Assembly: GCA_024195585.1 (NCBI GenBank) | Contig: SWBL01000081.1 | Coordinates: 96,819-160,818 of the forward strand | DNA from: Aureobasidium sp. EXF-3400 | Lineage: Eukaryota; Ascomycota; Dothideomycetes; Dothideales; Saccotheciaceae | Length of the DNA stretch: 64,000 nucleotides | Direction of reading: 5' to 3' | Part shown: piece by piece, positions 55,155-64,000 of the stretch | Layout: every line of letters starts with the position of its first letter | Numbering within the stretch: position 1 is the first letter of the stretch | Made by a program: the position numbers and the translations under genes | Notes under the pieces: generated by a model | Seen by the model: the letters and a program-made list of their open reading frames with translations, nothing else | What the model was told of the DNA's origin: nothing | Databases searched by the model: none

Positions 55155-55655
55155 TCATGGCACGTTCGCTTTGATCTTTCGCCATAGTCTATGCCACTTT
55201 CCTTTCCAGCCTTGACTCCTGGACACGCGTACTGGCTCATTTGTCTCAGTGAGCCGAGGCTTGGAACTTAGATCCCCAGCAGAGTGGATCGCTTGGTCGT
55301 CCACCAGCTCAAGAGACGAGTTGCCTCGAGAAGGAGAGAGGACAGGAGAGGCTGGCACGGTGGTAAGTGCAGGAGGGGCAGGTCCAGTAAATACAGATTT
55401 AGGAGAGTCGGATGTAGGGCCGGTAGACGATGCTGTTGCAGAAGACATGGGCGTATGTGGGCTTGATGCCAGTGAACTTGATGCTTCAGAAGGCAGTGCA
55501 GGAGCTAATAGTAGAGAAGAGGGCAGGGCAGGAGGAATTGAAGCAGGGCACTTTGGCAGAGGCCGTTGCAGTAAAGTATCAGGCGATGCAGCAGCCCATG
55601 ATATACTGGTTGGTATGGGCGGTCTTGTTGGAGGATCGTATTTCGATCTGTCCAT
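55155..55655 (-). CDS. Pro/Ser-rich small protein, unknown
   Basis: Frame of 166 residues, rich in Pro, Ser and Ala, with a basic, Trp-containing end (GWKGKWHRLWRKIKANVP). The opposite strand also has a 155-codon frame, but its Gly-rich product looks like a shadow. No signal peptide or domain. It follows the F-box gene on the same strand by 20 bases and could even be an extension of the transcript. Low confidence that it is translated. Confidence 0.4.
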   Translation of the reverse strand: MDRSKYDPPTRPPIPTSISWAAASPDTLLQRPLPKCPASIPPALPSSLLLAPALPSEASSSLASSPHTPMSSATASSTGPTSDSPKSVFTGPAPPALTTVPASPVLSPSRGNSSLELVDDQAIHSAGDLSSKPRLTETNEPVRVSRSQGWKGKWHRLWRKIKANVP

Positions 55656-55676
55656 GAGTGGTGTTCGCGGCCAAGA

Positions 55677-56789
55677 TTACACGATCCTGTTGTTCAACTT
55701 GTTCGCCAAGTCGTAACCATGCTCAGATGGATACCCTAGCGATCGTATTGTTTCGAAAGTCTTTGTTGTATTTTGATGAAGCGTGAACCGATCTGGCAAG
55801 ACCGTGTCGGCTGTCGCTGCCTGCCACGCGGGTTGATGGCTCCACTCGCAAGTGCCCAGATTTGTCCAGGACCTAACGGTTATTTGGTACCCTTCTTCTT
55901 CCTGATGATCAACTGACAACGAGAACTCTGTTAGACAGCTTGTACATTTGTTTGTGCCTTCAGGGCCAAACTTTCTGATCCCTGACACAGACTCATTTCT
56001 GCTCAGAGCTCTCAAACCGACGTCCGTGTCTTCCAGAATTTTGACGCTGCTTTCAAGGTGCGGACACACTTTCAGTGCTGAAGCTGAAGCTAGACCGCTG
56101 CATGTCCAACCCATATCTGCGATCTCGACAGTGATACACATTGTTTGCTTGGAATGTATCATCATGTAGCCGCTAAGGATCCTGGCCTCAACCATTAATC
56201 GGACAAAAATCTCGGCCTCCGCCTTCTCCTCAGGATCATAATATCTGTAAAACAAGGTCAGAGGACTCCAGTCTGTGTCGATCGAGAGCCAGGTCGATAG
56301 TGAAACTGATGGCTCACGTCTCCGATAACGATTCATGATCTGCTGGGCATCTGCGAAATGCAACTGATATCGCGTCTTGAAGAAGTCGAAAGGTTTGCCT
56401 CTCACGGATGTCCAGCCACACGCCCTAGTCAAATGTGAGGGTTTGTGCCATGGCCTCGGAATGCTGATCTCGTGTTGTTGGTGAAAACATTGGCAGTGAT
56501 CACAGAGCTGTTTTGCACGCAGGTCCCGTGATAAGATTTGCAGAAAGAGATATTTCTCATGATTGACCAGTGGGATTGATGGACAGGTTGCTGACTTCGA
56601 CGTTTCGTGCATACACCCGCAGCGATTCTCTTTTGGATTAAATCCATGTATCCAGATGGTTTTCAGCTTTTCGGAATTGTAAAGTTTCTTGCATGTCAAG
56701 GCCAAACACGCCGTGCTCCGAGGTGGTAAGAAGTCGGTAACGTCGAGGATGATCTCCAGGGGTAGATCTGGCAATGTCAGGAAAGCCAT
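55677..56789 (-). CDS. F-box protein
   Basis: Single exon of 370 residues. The N-terminal F-box (residues about 5-45) reads LPDLPLEIILDVTDFLPPRSTACLAL, a good match to the Skp1-binding motif. The rest has several Cys/His pairs (CGCMHE, CDHCQCFHQQ) but no named repeat domain. Such fungal F-box proteins form large, fast-evolving families and are presumed substrate adaptors of SCF ubiquitin ligases. Target unknown. Confidence 0.8.
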   Translation of the reverse strand: MAFLTLPDLPLEIILDVTDFLPPRSTACLALTCKKLYNSEKLKTIWIHGFNPKENRCGCMHETSKSATCPSIPLVNHEKYLFLQILSRDLRAKQLCDHCQCFHQQHEISIPRPWHKPSHLTRACGWTSVRGKPFDFFKTRYQLHFADAQQIMNRYRRREPSVSLSTWLSIDTDWSPLTLFYRYYDPEEKAEAEIFVRLMVEARILSGYMMIHSKQTMCITVEIADMGWTCSGLASASALKVCPHLESSVKILEDTDVGLRALSRNESVSGIRKFGPEGTNKCTSCLTEFSLSVDHQEEEGYQITVRSWTNLGTCEWSHQPAWQAATADTVLPDRFTLHQNTTKTFETIRSLGYPSEHGYDLANKLNNRIV

Positions 56790-58721
56790 AGTAGATTAAT
56801 GAAGACCAGATCGTGTGTGATTGGAAAGAGAAAGTCTCTAGTAAAATGGAAAAGGTTTGAACTCGTTGAGCTCAGCAACCGCAAACTAACTCACGCATCT
56901 CTTGCTTTCGAGATGGGGTTCCACATTACTACAAGATCAGGCCATCATCCATGAAATCTGACCCAAGTACCTGAGAGCCATGTCCGTAAATATTCAACGA
57001 GATATCGCGCTGCCAAATTCCTTTATGTCAATGTAGGGTCATCGCATCATGCATGGCCAGAATGCAAGGACACTGCTCTAGCCCCACAAAGACTCACAAC
57101 CATCATTTCGCATCGATGCTGCAATTCAATACCGGTTGTACACAGTGACAAGTTGATGCTCATAGATGCACATCTTCAAGTGCGTGGAAAGGAGAATCGA
57201 GTGAGGTCGGACGAGAAGACCCCCGCCAAGGATACCGCAAATGACGTGTAGACATTCTCCAGCGCACCTCCGATCAAGCTTCTATCTGCTCCTACCAACA
57301 ATCGCATTCAGCTGGTTTCGCTGACGTGACACTTGCAATAGAGTCGTGGCACTGTTTATCTGGAAGATCGACTAAATGCGCAAACTATCGACGCGACTGT
57401 CAAGGAGACGCGCGCGACCTGCAGTAGACCGACCACCTGCAAACTCAAGCTTGACAGCGTGTTAAGGTTAAGCAGGGACGACTTCGATTGGCCATTCATT
57501 CTCGCGATAATCTCAGCAACCAACAAATGATTCTGGATTGCTGCTTCGAGGAGACAGCGGGAAGGCGCGACCGCAGCGCCTTCTGACCGACGCTTGTGTG
57601 TTGTTGACATTTTCGCAGCTGCCACGTTTCGAACCTACCAATCCTTTCATTACAATTGCAACATTCGTACCATCAAGGTCATAACGTTGCTCTGTGAACC
57701 CATTACGCGTATGGTCGACCTAGCCTTGAGGCCGCCGAACCCCGAGCATTGACGGGAGTTTTCTCCATGACACGTGGATTCGAAACTCCGCACTGACATG
57801 CCTTGACTCCGCATGACAGGGGGAAATATGAAGGACATTTTTTATACCCGACTTCACGAATCATCCGATATCGTTCCTGCCTCAGGCTGTCCATCATGTT
57901 TCACGACTTGAGGCTCCGCGGAGTAGCTTCCTTGTCCCGCACGACATGCCCGTGCCTTGACTCCACGTATAGCTGTTCGTCATAGCTGTTTGACACTTAC
58001 CACAACCTCAGACTATAGTCTCATTCTGACTCTGTAAGTTTTCAAGTCAAACTCGATCATCGCTGGACCCCAAACAAGACGTATCTTACCTGAAATCGCA
58101 CTCAACTGTTGTAGAGTACCGAAATCTAAGCGTCCTATAGAGGAGCTTTTTGGCACGAGTTGCCACTGGCTGACCAGAATGTTCACGATGTCGTATCTCG
58201 AGCTCATGCTGAACATACGCTGAGAGCACAAATCAACACCTGGTCGAACTGTCAACATGCGATGACAACCATGTCGAGGCCATCATGCACGTGGCAGACG
58301 CTTCGCCACAGTCTCAAACAACCACACGACTCAATGTCGCTCGACTCCTGAGACTGAACAGTTGTGCCCAATGCTATGTCGTCCCTACGATTAGGCAAGC
58401 ACTAGTAGCTGAAGTCATGGGCAGTGTTGTCGCCGGCCCTCAAACAAAACTTGCTTTCGGGTCAAACTCGCTCACAGCCTCATCGTCTTACTGCTATCTC
58501 TATACATAAATACCAGCTCCCCGTCACCTCAAGTCATCTTTCCATCAACACACACTCATTCGCCCATCGACAATTACAATCAACTGAACAACATACCACG
58601 TTCCTTCAAACTCAACTACCTTCATTACCTCTAACTTTCTTTTGCAAGATACAACTCAACTCGTACGAGATCTTCTATCACAATCAAATCAACTCTTCGC
58701 TGACTTGTCGTCCAGACCACA
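56790..58721. other. Gene-poor interval, about 1.9 kb
   Basis: No supported gene. A phrase TGCCTTGACTCC occurs twice (about 57803 and 57953). The last 220 bases before 58722 hold a TATA-like TATACATAAATACC and a CT/CA-rich leader, fitting a strong promoter for the secreted repeat protein. Confidence 0.4.
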
Positions 58722-59573
58722 ATGAAGTTCGCTCTCGCCCTCTGCGCTGCTGCCGCTGCCACCGTTACCGCCATCCCTATCGCCGAAGCAGGTCTTGGCA
58801 GTGGACTTGGTGGTGCTCTTAGCGGCATTGGCAATGGTGCCGGAAGCGCCGTCGGTGGTATCGGACAGGGCGCAGGAAACGGCGTCTCTGGCATTGGACA
58901 GGGCGCAGGCTCTGGCGTTTCTGGAATCGGCCAAGGAGCGGGATCCGGTGTCTCTGGAATTGGTCAAGGAGCCGGGGCTGGTGTTGATGGCATTGGTCAG
59001 GGCACTGGCAACGGTGTCTCGAAGCGCGGCATCGGCAGCGGAGCAGGCGCTGGTGTCTCTGGCATTGGCCAAGGAACTGGCTTTGGTGTCGCTGGAATTG
59101 GCCAGGGAACTGGATCGGGCGTTTCTGGCATTGGTCAGGGAACAGGCTCGGGCGTTTCTAGCATTGGCCAAGGAACAGGCTCAGGCGTATCTGGAATTGG
59201 CCAGGGAACAGGTTCCGGAGTCTCTGGCATCGGCCAGGGAGCAGGTTCAGGCGTTTCTGGCATTGGCCAAGGAGCAGGAAGCGGCGTCTCTGGAATCGGT
59301 CAAGGAACAGGCTCAGGCGTATCTGGAGTCGGACAGGGCACCGGTAGCGCTGTTGCTGGCATCGGTGGCGGTCTAGGTGGTGCTCTGGGCAGACGCAGCA
59401 AGCGCGGTCTGGGTAGCGGCCTTGGAGGCAGCGTCAACGGCATCGGCCAGGGCTCAGGAAGCGGACTTCTAGGCCTTGGACTCGGAGCTGGCAATGGAGT
59501 CTCTGGAACAGGCCAGGGCGCAGGCAATGCAGCTGCCAACGTCGGCGGTGGTGTTGGTGCCGGCATTGCTTAG
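58722..59573 (+). CDS. Secreted glycine-rich repeat protein with two Kex2 sites
   Basis: Single exon of 283 residues. A signal peptide (MKFALALCAAAAATVTA) is followed by about 15 copies of an 11-residue unit of type GIGQG[AT]GSGVS, encoded by a 33-base minisatellite. Two dibasic Kex2-type sites occur, SKR ending at residue 102 and RRSKR ending at residue 228. The segment after each site starts with Gly-[Ile/Leu]-Gly-Ser-Gly, as does the mature start at residue 24. Processing would release three Gly-rich peptides. The sequence is cysteine-free after the signal peptide and rich in GxxxG motifs. It resembles kexin-processed repeat proteins and some cell-wall or repellent proteins. Function unknown. 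Confidence 0.8.
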   Translation: MKFALALCAAAAATVTAIPIAEAGLGSGLGGALSGIGNGAGSAVGGIGQGAGNGVSGIGQGAGSGVSGIGQGAGSGVSGIGQGAGAGVDGIGQGTGNGVSKRGIGSGAGAGVSGIGQGTGFGVAGIGQGTGSGVSGIGQGTGSGVSSIGQGTGSGVSGIGQGTGSGVSGIGQGAGSGVSGIGQGAGSGVSGIGQGTGSGVSGVGQGTGSAVAGIGGGLGGALGRRSKRGLGSGLGGSVNGIGQGSGSGLLGLGLGAGNGVSGTGQGAGNAAANVGGGVGAGIA

Positions 59574-59754
59574 GTGCTTTCGATGAACATGACGATTTCG
59601 TATCTCCTTTGTTTGTTATTCTTCTTTGTTACCTTCTACTTCTCACATGTTTGCTAGAATCTGGTATTCATTTTTCTTGTTGGCCAACATATTCCTTCTT
59701 ACTTTATCTCTATCTCTATCTGATCTAGACAATGAGCGATTGACTATATTGTGA

Positions 59755-60728
59755 CTCATCTCAACACTACGATCTGGACTGAACTATCAATCTTCCAAGG
59801 AACCGTACGCGTTCACAGCCCCTTGTCGAATCGCGCATGGGTCCAATCTGATCGAAGGAGCCGGAACAAGTCTCAACAACACATATGGTCTCTGGCGATT
59901 CGCTTGTCAAAGGCAAAATCTAGATGACAACGATCTTCCGCAGAGTCACATCGCGTACCGTTGGCTCCAGAGAGAGCAGCACAGGCAGAATCGATCTGAC
60001 GACAACGCAATGGTCCAAAAGCTCTATCGTGAGGGGGTCCAACATCTTCGAGCACTCATGTTTCTTATTAATGAAATTGTGTTGTGCGACAAGCCTTTGT
60101 CAGAGGAGTTGGTACTTGAAGCCCATAAGATCTTGACCTACAAGGTCGACTCTGCTTCCGACAGCTACAAGGTCTACGGCGGCGTGTACCGCACCACAGA
60201 CGTCTGCGCTGGCCTCACGACATTCACAGCCCCTGAGCACGTCCCGCGCGAGATGTGCGCCTTCATCGCAGAGCTCTCGTCCGAGATACTCGCAGCAGAA
60301 CAATTGGCCATATCGACCCTTACGTACTGGCAGCGAAGTACTGTCACTAGTCTGTCAACATTCATCCCTTCGCTGACGGCAACGGTCGCATGTGTCGACT
60401 CATTCTCAACATCCTGCTCTTCAAATACGCAGGTGTGTTTTGCGTGCTGGGAGAAAACGAGCAAGCAAAAGATATATACCTTGCAATTGCAGCAAGGGGC
60501 AGTCAATCAGACCAAGCCTGGAAAGAAGCAGATGAAGAGGAAGCTGCCTTTATGAAACCACTATGGGGCGAACTTGCTCTTCTCATTCTGTGTCAGCCGG
60601 AGAAGGACATGCAAGAAATGCTCGACAGAGAGGCATTTTGCAGAAATCCTCCGAAGTGTACATTTGCGAGGAACGTGCAGACTGGTCATGAGGTTTCGGA
60701 GAGTTCTTCAAGCAAGACAGATGAATAA
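59755..60728 (+). pseudogene. Broken Fic-domain gene
   Basis: The core motif HPFADGNGR of Fic AMP-transferases is present near 60364, followed by CRLILNILLFKYAG. The N-terminal region (LIEGAGTS near 59848, HKILTYKV, YGGVYRTTDV) lies in a different frame from the core, with the shift between about 60280 and 60311. In the core frame an in-frame TAG stands at 60348-60350, five codons before the HPF motif. No ATG precedes the N-terminal part in frame after the TGA at 59752. No intron that I can find repairs these. The gene is therefore judged decayed. Intact fungal Fic proteins modify proteins with AMP; the biological role here is lost or unknown. Confidence 0.7.
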
Positions 60729-60855
60729 ATGTAATTCCATAGCTGGTTGATACAGACTTGAACTAGCCATCCAACCAATTCAACCGTGGCAATCCAACCT
60801 CTCAGCTCTGGCCATCTTCATCGTGCCTTTCTGCACAATTTCTCCATGATCGGCT

Positions 60856-61371
60856 CTAAGAGCTAGTGGCAGCAGACGACTCAGTAGAAGTGGTCTTGGT
60901 AGATTTTCCAGAAGTTCTGGTCGTCTTGGAAGTAGACTTTGCCGTCTTGCTAGTTGTCGAAGTAGCACTTCCTTTACCACTGGTCTTCGTGGCTGCTGCA
61001 TTGACAGAGACGTAATAATCCGCATAAGTCAGGTAATTGCTGCATCTATCCATAGCAGATCCCATAGCCGAGCTCATCGAAGACATCATATCATCCATGA
61101 CGCTGGAGGTAGCGCTGCTGTATACAGACATGATGGCGCTGGAACTCATGCTTGCAAAATTGACCGTGAAGACGGAGCTGAGGCTCGTTGTGTCGGCTGA
61201 GACGGTGGCCATGGGAGTGTCGGTTGCAACAGAGGTCGTCATGGTGGTTGTCTGGGTGGCGGAACTGTCGTCGTACATGGTCATGGTTGAGACGGCTGGC
61301 ATACCGAGGACACCGTGCTGGGCGGTGATGCCAAAGATGGCGAGGAGGATGGAGAGTGTCTTGGAATTCAT
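60856..61371 (-). CDS. Ser/Thr-rich secreted protein
   Basis: Single exon of 171 residues. Signal peptide MNSKTLSILLAIFGITAQHGVLG, then a Ser/Thr/Met-rich region, two Met-rich motifs (MDDMMSSMSSAMGSAM), one Cys, and a Lys/Ser/Thr-rich tail. No GPI-anchor-like hydrophobic end. Likely O-glycosylated cell-surface or secreted protein; no family recognised. Confidence 0.65.
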   Translation of the reverse strand: MNSKTLSILLAIFGITAQHGVLGMPAVSTMTMYDDSSATQTTTMTTSVATDTPMATVSADTTSLSSVFTVNFASMSSSAIMSVYSSATSSVMDDMMSSMSSAMGSAMDRCSNYLTYADYYVSVNAAATKTSGKGSATSTTSKTAKSTSKTTRTSGKSTKTTSTESSAATSS

Positions 61372-62063
61372 TTTGAAAGGTATGAGCTTGATAAAAGCGA
61401 ATTGATGAATTGAGATGGGTGTATTGAGTTGTGGTGTTGGCAGCCGGGAAGAAGGAAAGATGGGATTATATGCAAATTCTCAAAAAATGTCGTCGTCTTC
61501 CGTACGCCCATCTCGCCGGGTGTGCAGACTTGTATATAACTCAGAATCATCATCATGTTGGATACTCATGGACAAGGCTGCTTGGCAACGGGACACAAGA
61601 TATTCCGTCCAGCTAATCACAATTTTGATCTGACCTTGAGTGCGTGGGGATTTGTGTTACCCATAAAAGTTATGCTGACATGCCAAACTTACTGTCGAAT
61701 AGAACGAACCCAACACCCGATATTTGTGCAATAAAATTGCGTCTCTTGTCTGCAACAGAGTCCGTTATGGTACTTCTTTCGTCTGTTGGATTTGAAGGAG
61801 CTTCAGAAGCAATCGCGAATGGGTGAGTTGGCAGGACAAGTTGGCAGCTCAAGAACATACGCAAGCATACTGACCAGCACTGTTGGTCGTTCAGAGTATA
61901 CGCAAGCAACCAGCAGCGGCTGATTCGAAAATAGCTGGTCATGCTCAGAGATACTGAGATATATAGATCAATGGTCATCGCCATCCAGGGAATGAGCCAT
62001 TGCAGACCTGAACCAGACTCATCAATCAAGAATCACAGCAAACATTCATAACACACGCCCACC
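61372..62063. other. Divergent promoter region of two secreted-protein genes
   Basis: About 690 bases between divergent starts. No supported gene or site. Confidence 0.4.
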
Positions 62064-62466
62064 ATGTTCAAATCACTTGTCCTCGTTGCAGCAGCAATCG
62101 CTCCTGTTCTGGTTCGAGCAGACTTCTGCAAAGCGACAGACGATGTCTTGTTCTTCTCCTGGTAAGACACAAAAAGGTCCCGTTTTTGTCGATTTTCTTC
62201 TGATCTTTCCATCAAGGACCGTGAATCTGAGCGGAATCGAGGGTGGTTGCGACGCAACTGTCAATGGTCAAAACTTCCAGAATGTTTTGCAAGGCGAAGG
62301 TGGTTGTGCCGCAGTCACCAACTTCAATTGCCAGGACCCTCAAGGAGGCGGCACTACCTTCACCTTCAATCAGTCCGACTTCTGCGATGGCGGGTCAATT
62401 GCGGATGCGGTGAACCAGGTGTTCAATGTGGCCGGATTTAGTTGTTCTGGGCAAGTTCCGGCTTGA
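62064..62466 (+). CDS. Small secreted cysteine-rich protein
   Basis: Two exons (62064-62161 and 62217-62466) give 115 residues. Signal peptide MFKSLVLVAAAIAPVLVRA, then six Cys in the mature part (DFCKA, GGCDA, GGCAA, NFNCQ, DFCDG, FSCSG), enough for three disulfides. The intron (GTAAGA...TCAAG) is required; reading through it breaks the pattern. Size, signal and even Cys number fit small secreted proteins of fungi, including effector candidates. No family recognised. Confidence 0.75.
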
Positions 62467-62594
62467 TTTGCGCAGCACTTCAAGGATATGCAAGGCAGAT
62501 GATCTGGCAGTGCTCTCACAGACTAGTGTTATGATTGAACAGGTCTGGATAACCTATCAGTGTCAACGACCAAGTGAAATAGCTTGTAATATGT

Positions 62595-63485
62595 CTAAAG
62601 AACTCCGTCGAGAGGATGCATCCCTTCCATGTACCCACTGTCCGGGCCTGACGTAAGAAGACGATAAAAACGAGCGAGAGCATCAACGGGTAATTGTCCT
62701 ATTCCCCTGTAACTGCTTGCTGTGCTCTGCGGTCTGTCCCATTGGATATCGATCGCTCTGATTTTCTTGTCTTCGAAAGCTGCTCGATCATCTTTGAGCT
62801 CCGTGGCAAATTTGAGTTCAGCCAACATTGTGATAGCAGCTGCATCGAGGACCAGACATGCCTGGTTTCGTGCTGGCGGAAGGAATTGGTCATCATCGTC
62901 TGATAGTTCCTTGCTTCTCACAAGCGCGCGAAATTCTGCACGAACACGATCATCCGAGGCTCCGTCGAGCGCTTCTTGTTCTTCAATAACGTCAAGCTTG
63001 AAACGTTTCCATGCCTCCGCTGCAAATGCTGGCAGTGTATACCCGTTTTCAAGCTTGCGCTCTTGTACGCGAATCCAATTCTGCATGGCCTGCGATAGCT
63101 GCGCTCGAGACCGATCATCATATGCAGTGACAAAAACCGTGAACCCCCAGGTGGGATCGGGCGGCGACATTCTTTCGTCAGAACGAAAGCTCACCGACTC
63201 CCAGTCCGCGCAGTCCTTGAGCAGATGGCGCACATCGTCACCGCTGGGTGAATAGCTCATAACAGTTGTGCCGTGAGCACGTGTGGGAACGTAAGTCGCC
63301 TCATCTGCTGAAGCTAGAAGGTCGTGGATAGGATTGACACGACTGCGAATGTCGCTGGCGGCGCCAGGCCCAAAGCATTGTGGGACAAAGTTGCGACGTT
63401 GTGGAACAGGACGAGATACAAGCGTCTGATTCACAGGCGTGACTGGCCTGCTAGGTGGAGCAGCAGCCCTACCGCGACCAGTCAT
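62595..63485 (-). CDS. Unknown fungal protein
   Basis: Single exon of 296 residues. N-terminal 30 residues are Pro/Arg-rich; the rest is globular with a mixed helical pattern (SQAMQNWIRVQERKLENGY, DVIEEQEALDGASDDRVRAEFRALV). No signal peptide or membrane segment. I do not recognise the family. It converges on the small cysteine-rich gene with about 130 bases between stops. Confidence 0.6.
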   Translation of the reverse strand: MTGRGRAAAPPSRPVTPVNQTLVSRPVPQRRNFVPQCFGPGAASDIRSRVNPIHDLLASADEATYVPTRAHGTTVMSYSPSGDDVRHLLKDCADWESVSFRSDERMSPPDPTWGFTVFVTAYDDRSRAQLSQAMQNWIRVQERKLENGYTLPAFAAEAWKRFKLDVIEEQEALDGASDDRVRAEFRALVRSKELSDDDDQFLPPARNQACLVLDAAAITMLAELKFATELKDDRAAFEDKKIRAIDIQWDRPQSTASSYRGIGQLPVDALARFYRLLTSGPDSGYMEGMHPLDGVL

Positions 63486-64000
63486 GTTGGCAGTATTGGT
63501 GATTAGAATGCTTCGAGTTGCGTAAAGGTCGAGCTCTGATTGAATATGATGGGATTCTGAGATGGTCTTTCCTCGAGCTTTGCAGAGACTCCATCCGGTG
63601 AAAAACCAGAGAATTACAGATCATGTCGAGTAGGCTTTCATGGTACCATGTCTGTGTCTTGGAGATGGGCAAGAACGAACCTCTCAGCTGGCAACAGCAA
63701 TGTCGGCAGGGACCGCTTAGTCATCGGCACTTGCCTTGGCGTGCTCGTTTCCACTCTTGAAAGGTTTTAAAAGGTCTCTCTTTGCCTCATCATATTCCAG
63801 CATCTTCAGAGCGGTGCAAAATTAGCCGCTGGTATTTTGATCAGCTCTAGGATGATCTGTTTTCCTGAATTGACAGCGGTCATAACCCGAACAATAAGCA
63901 GTTTCAGCACGTACGGCCACAGTCAGCTGAAAACTGGGCATCCCGTCCGCTCTGCCATACATAAGCAGTTGAACGGCAGATTAGTACTACGGTGGGTGAC
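63486..64000. other. Right-edge intergenic
   Basis: Nothing recognisable; should include the promoter of the preceding minus-strand gene. Confidence 0.3.

Noticed and set aside
55249..55716. Plus-strand 155-codon Gly/Glu-rich frame
   Set aside because: It overlaps the Pro/Ser-rich minus-strand frame and the end of the F-box gene and lacks features.
58689..59171. Minus-strand 160-codon repeat frame opposite the glycine-rich gene
   Set aside because: It mirrors the 33-base repeat of the plus-strand gene and has no signal peptide or start context of its own.
60324..60350. Micro-intron removing the TAG in the Fic gene
   Set aside because: A GT...AG pair exists but would be only 27 bases, too short for splicing, and would also delete conserved residues.

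Overview
The window is a piece of a filamentous ascomycete (Pezizomycotina) nuclear genome. The sequence shows short GT-AG introns of about 48-110 nt, Zn2Cys6 and C2H2 regulators with fungal activation domains, an F-box protein, a DBP4-type helicase and a CSC1-type channel. I cannot fix the genus; a dothideomycete-like fungus is only an inference. No tRNA, rRNA or CRISPR array is intact here; one tRNA-like relic is seen near 54.7 kb.

Region 1 (1-20.6 kb) is mostly housekeeping. In order: the 5' part of an APH-fold protein, a DUF92/TMEM19 membrane protein, a CSC1/RSN1 (DUF221) channel, a Syn8-type SNARE, an alpha/beta hydrolase, an unknown membrane protein, a triose-phosphate-type transporter, an Spf31/DNAJC8-like J protein divergent from the DBP4 helicase, a histidine-phosphatase protein and an Hsp31/HchA-type DJ-1 protein.

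Region 2 (21.3-30.3 kb) is an aldoxime-nitrile module. An NAD-dependent epimerase and a Zn2Cys6 regulator carrying an in-frame TAA lead into a haem aldoxime dehydratase, a divergent intact Zn2Cys6 regulator and a nitrilase. Three copies of a CGG-N9-CCG palindrome lie in the promoters of the last three genes, the pattern expected of a site for the local Zn2Cys6 regulator. The inferred chemistry is aldoxime to nitrile to carboxylic acid.

Region 3 (32.3-54.5 kb) matches, gene family by gene family, the nicotinate catabolic (hxn) genes known from Aspergillus nidulans: HxnP, HxnV, HxnY, HxnZ, HxnW, HxnM, HxnT, HxnR and HxnX. Three genes are not part of the hxn set I know: a peroxisomal FMN 2-hydroxyacid oxidase, an NTF2/SnoaL-fold protein and a Rieske oxygenase. 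HxnS and HxnN are not in the window. Promoters carry GATA-factor (AreA-type) sites and a repeated CCGATAACG motif. Together with region 2 this suggests a route from a pyridine aldoxime or cyanopyridine through nicotinate to C5 acids, which is my inference.

Region 4 (54.5-64 kb) is sparse. It has a tRNA-like hairpin-rich element, a Pro/Ser-rich protein, an F-box protein, a secreted glycine-rich repeat protein with two Kex2 sites, a broken Fic-domain gene, a Ser/Thr-rich secreted protein, a small cysteine-rich secreted protein and an unknown protein.
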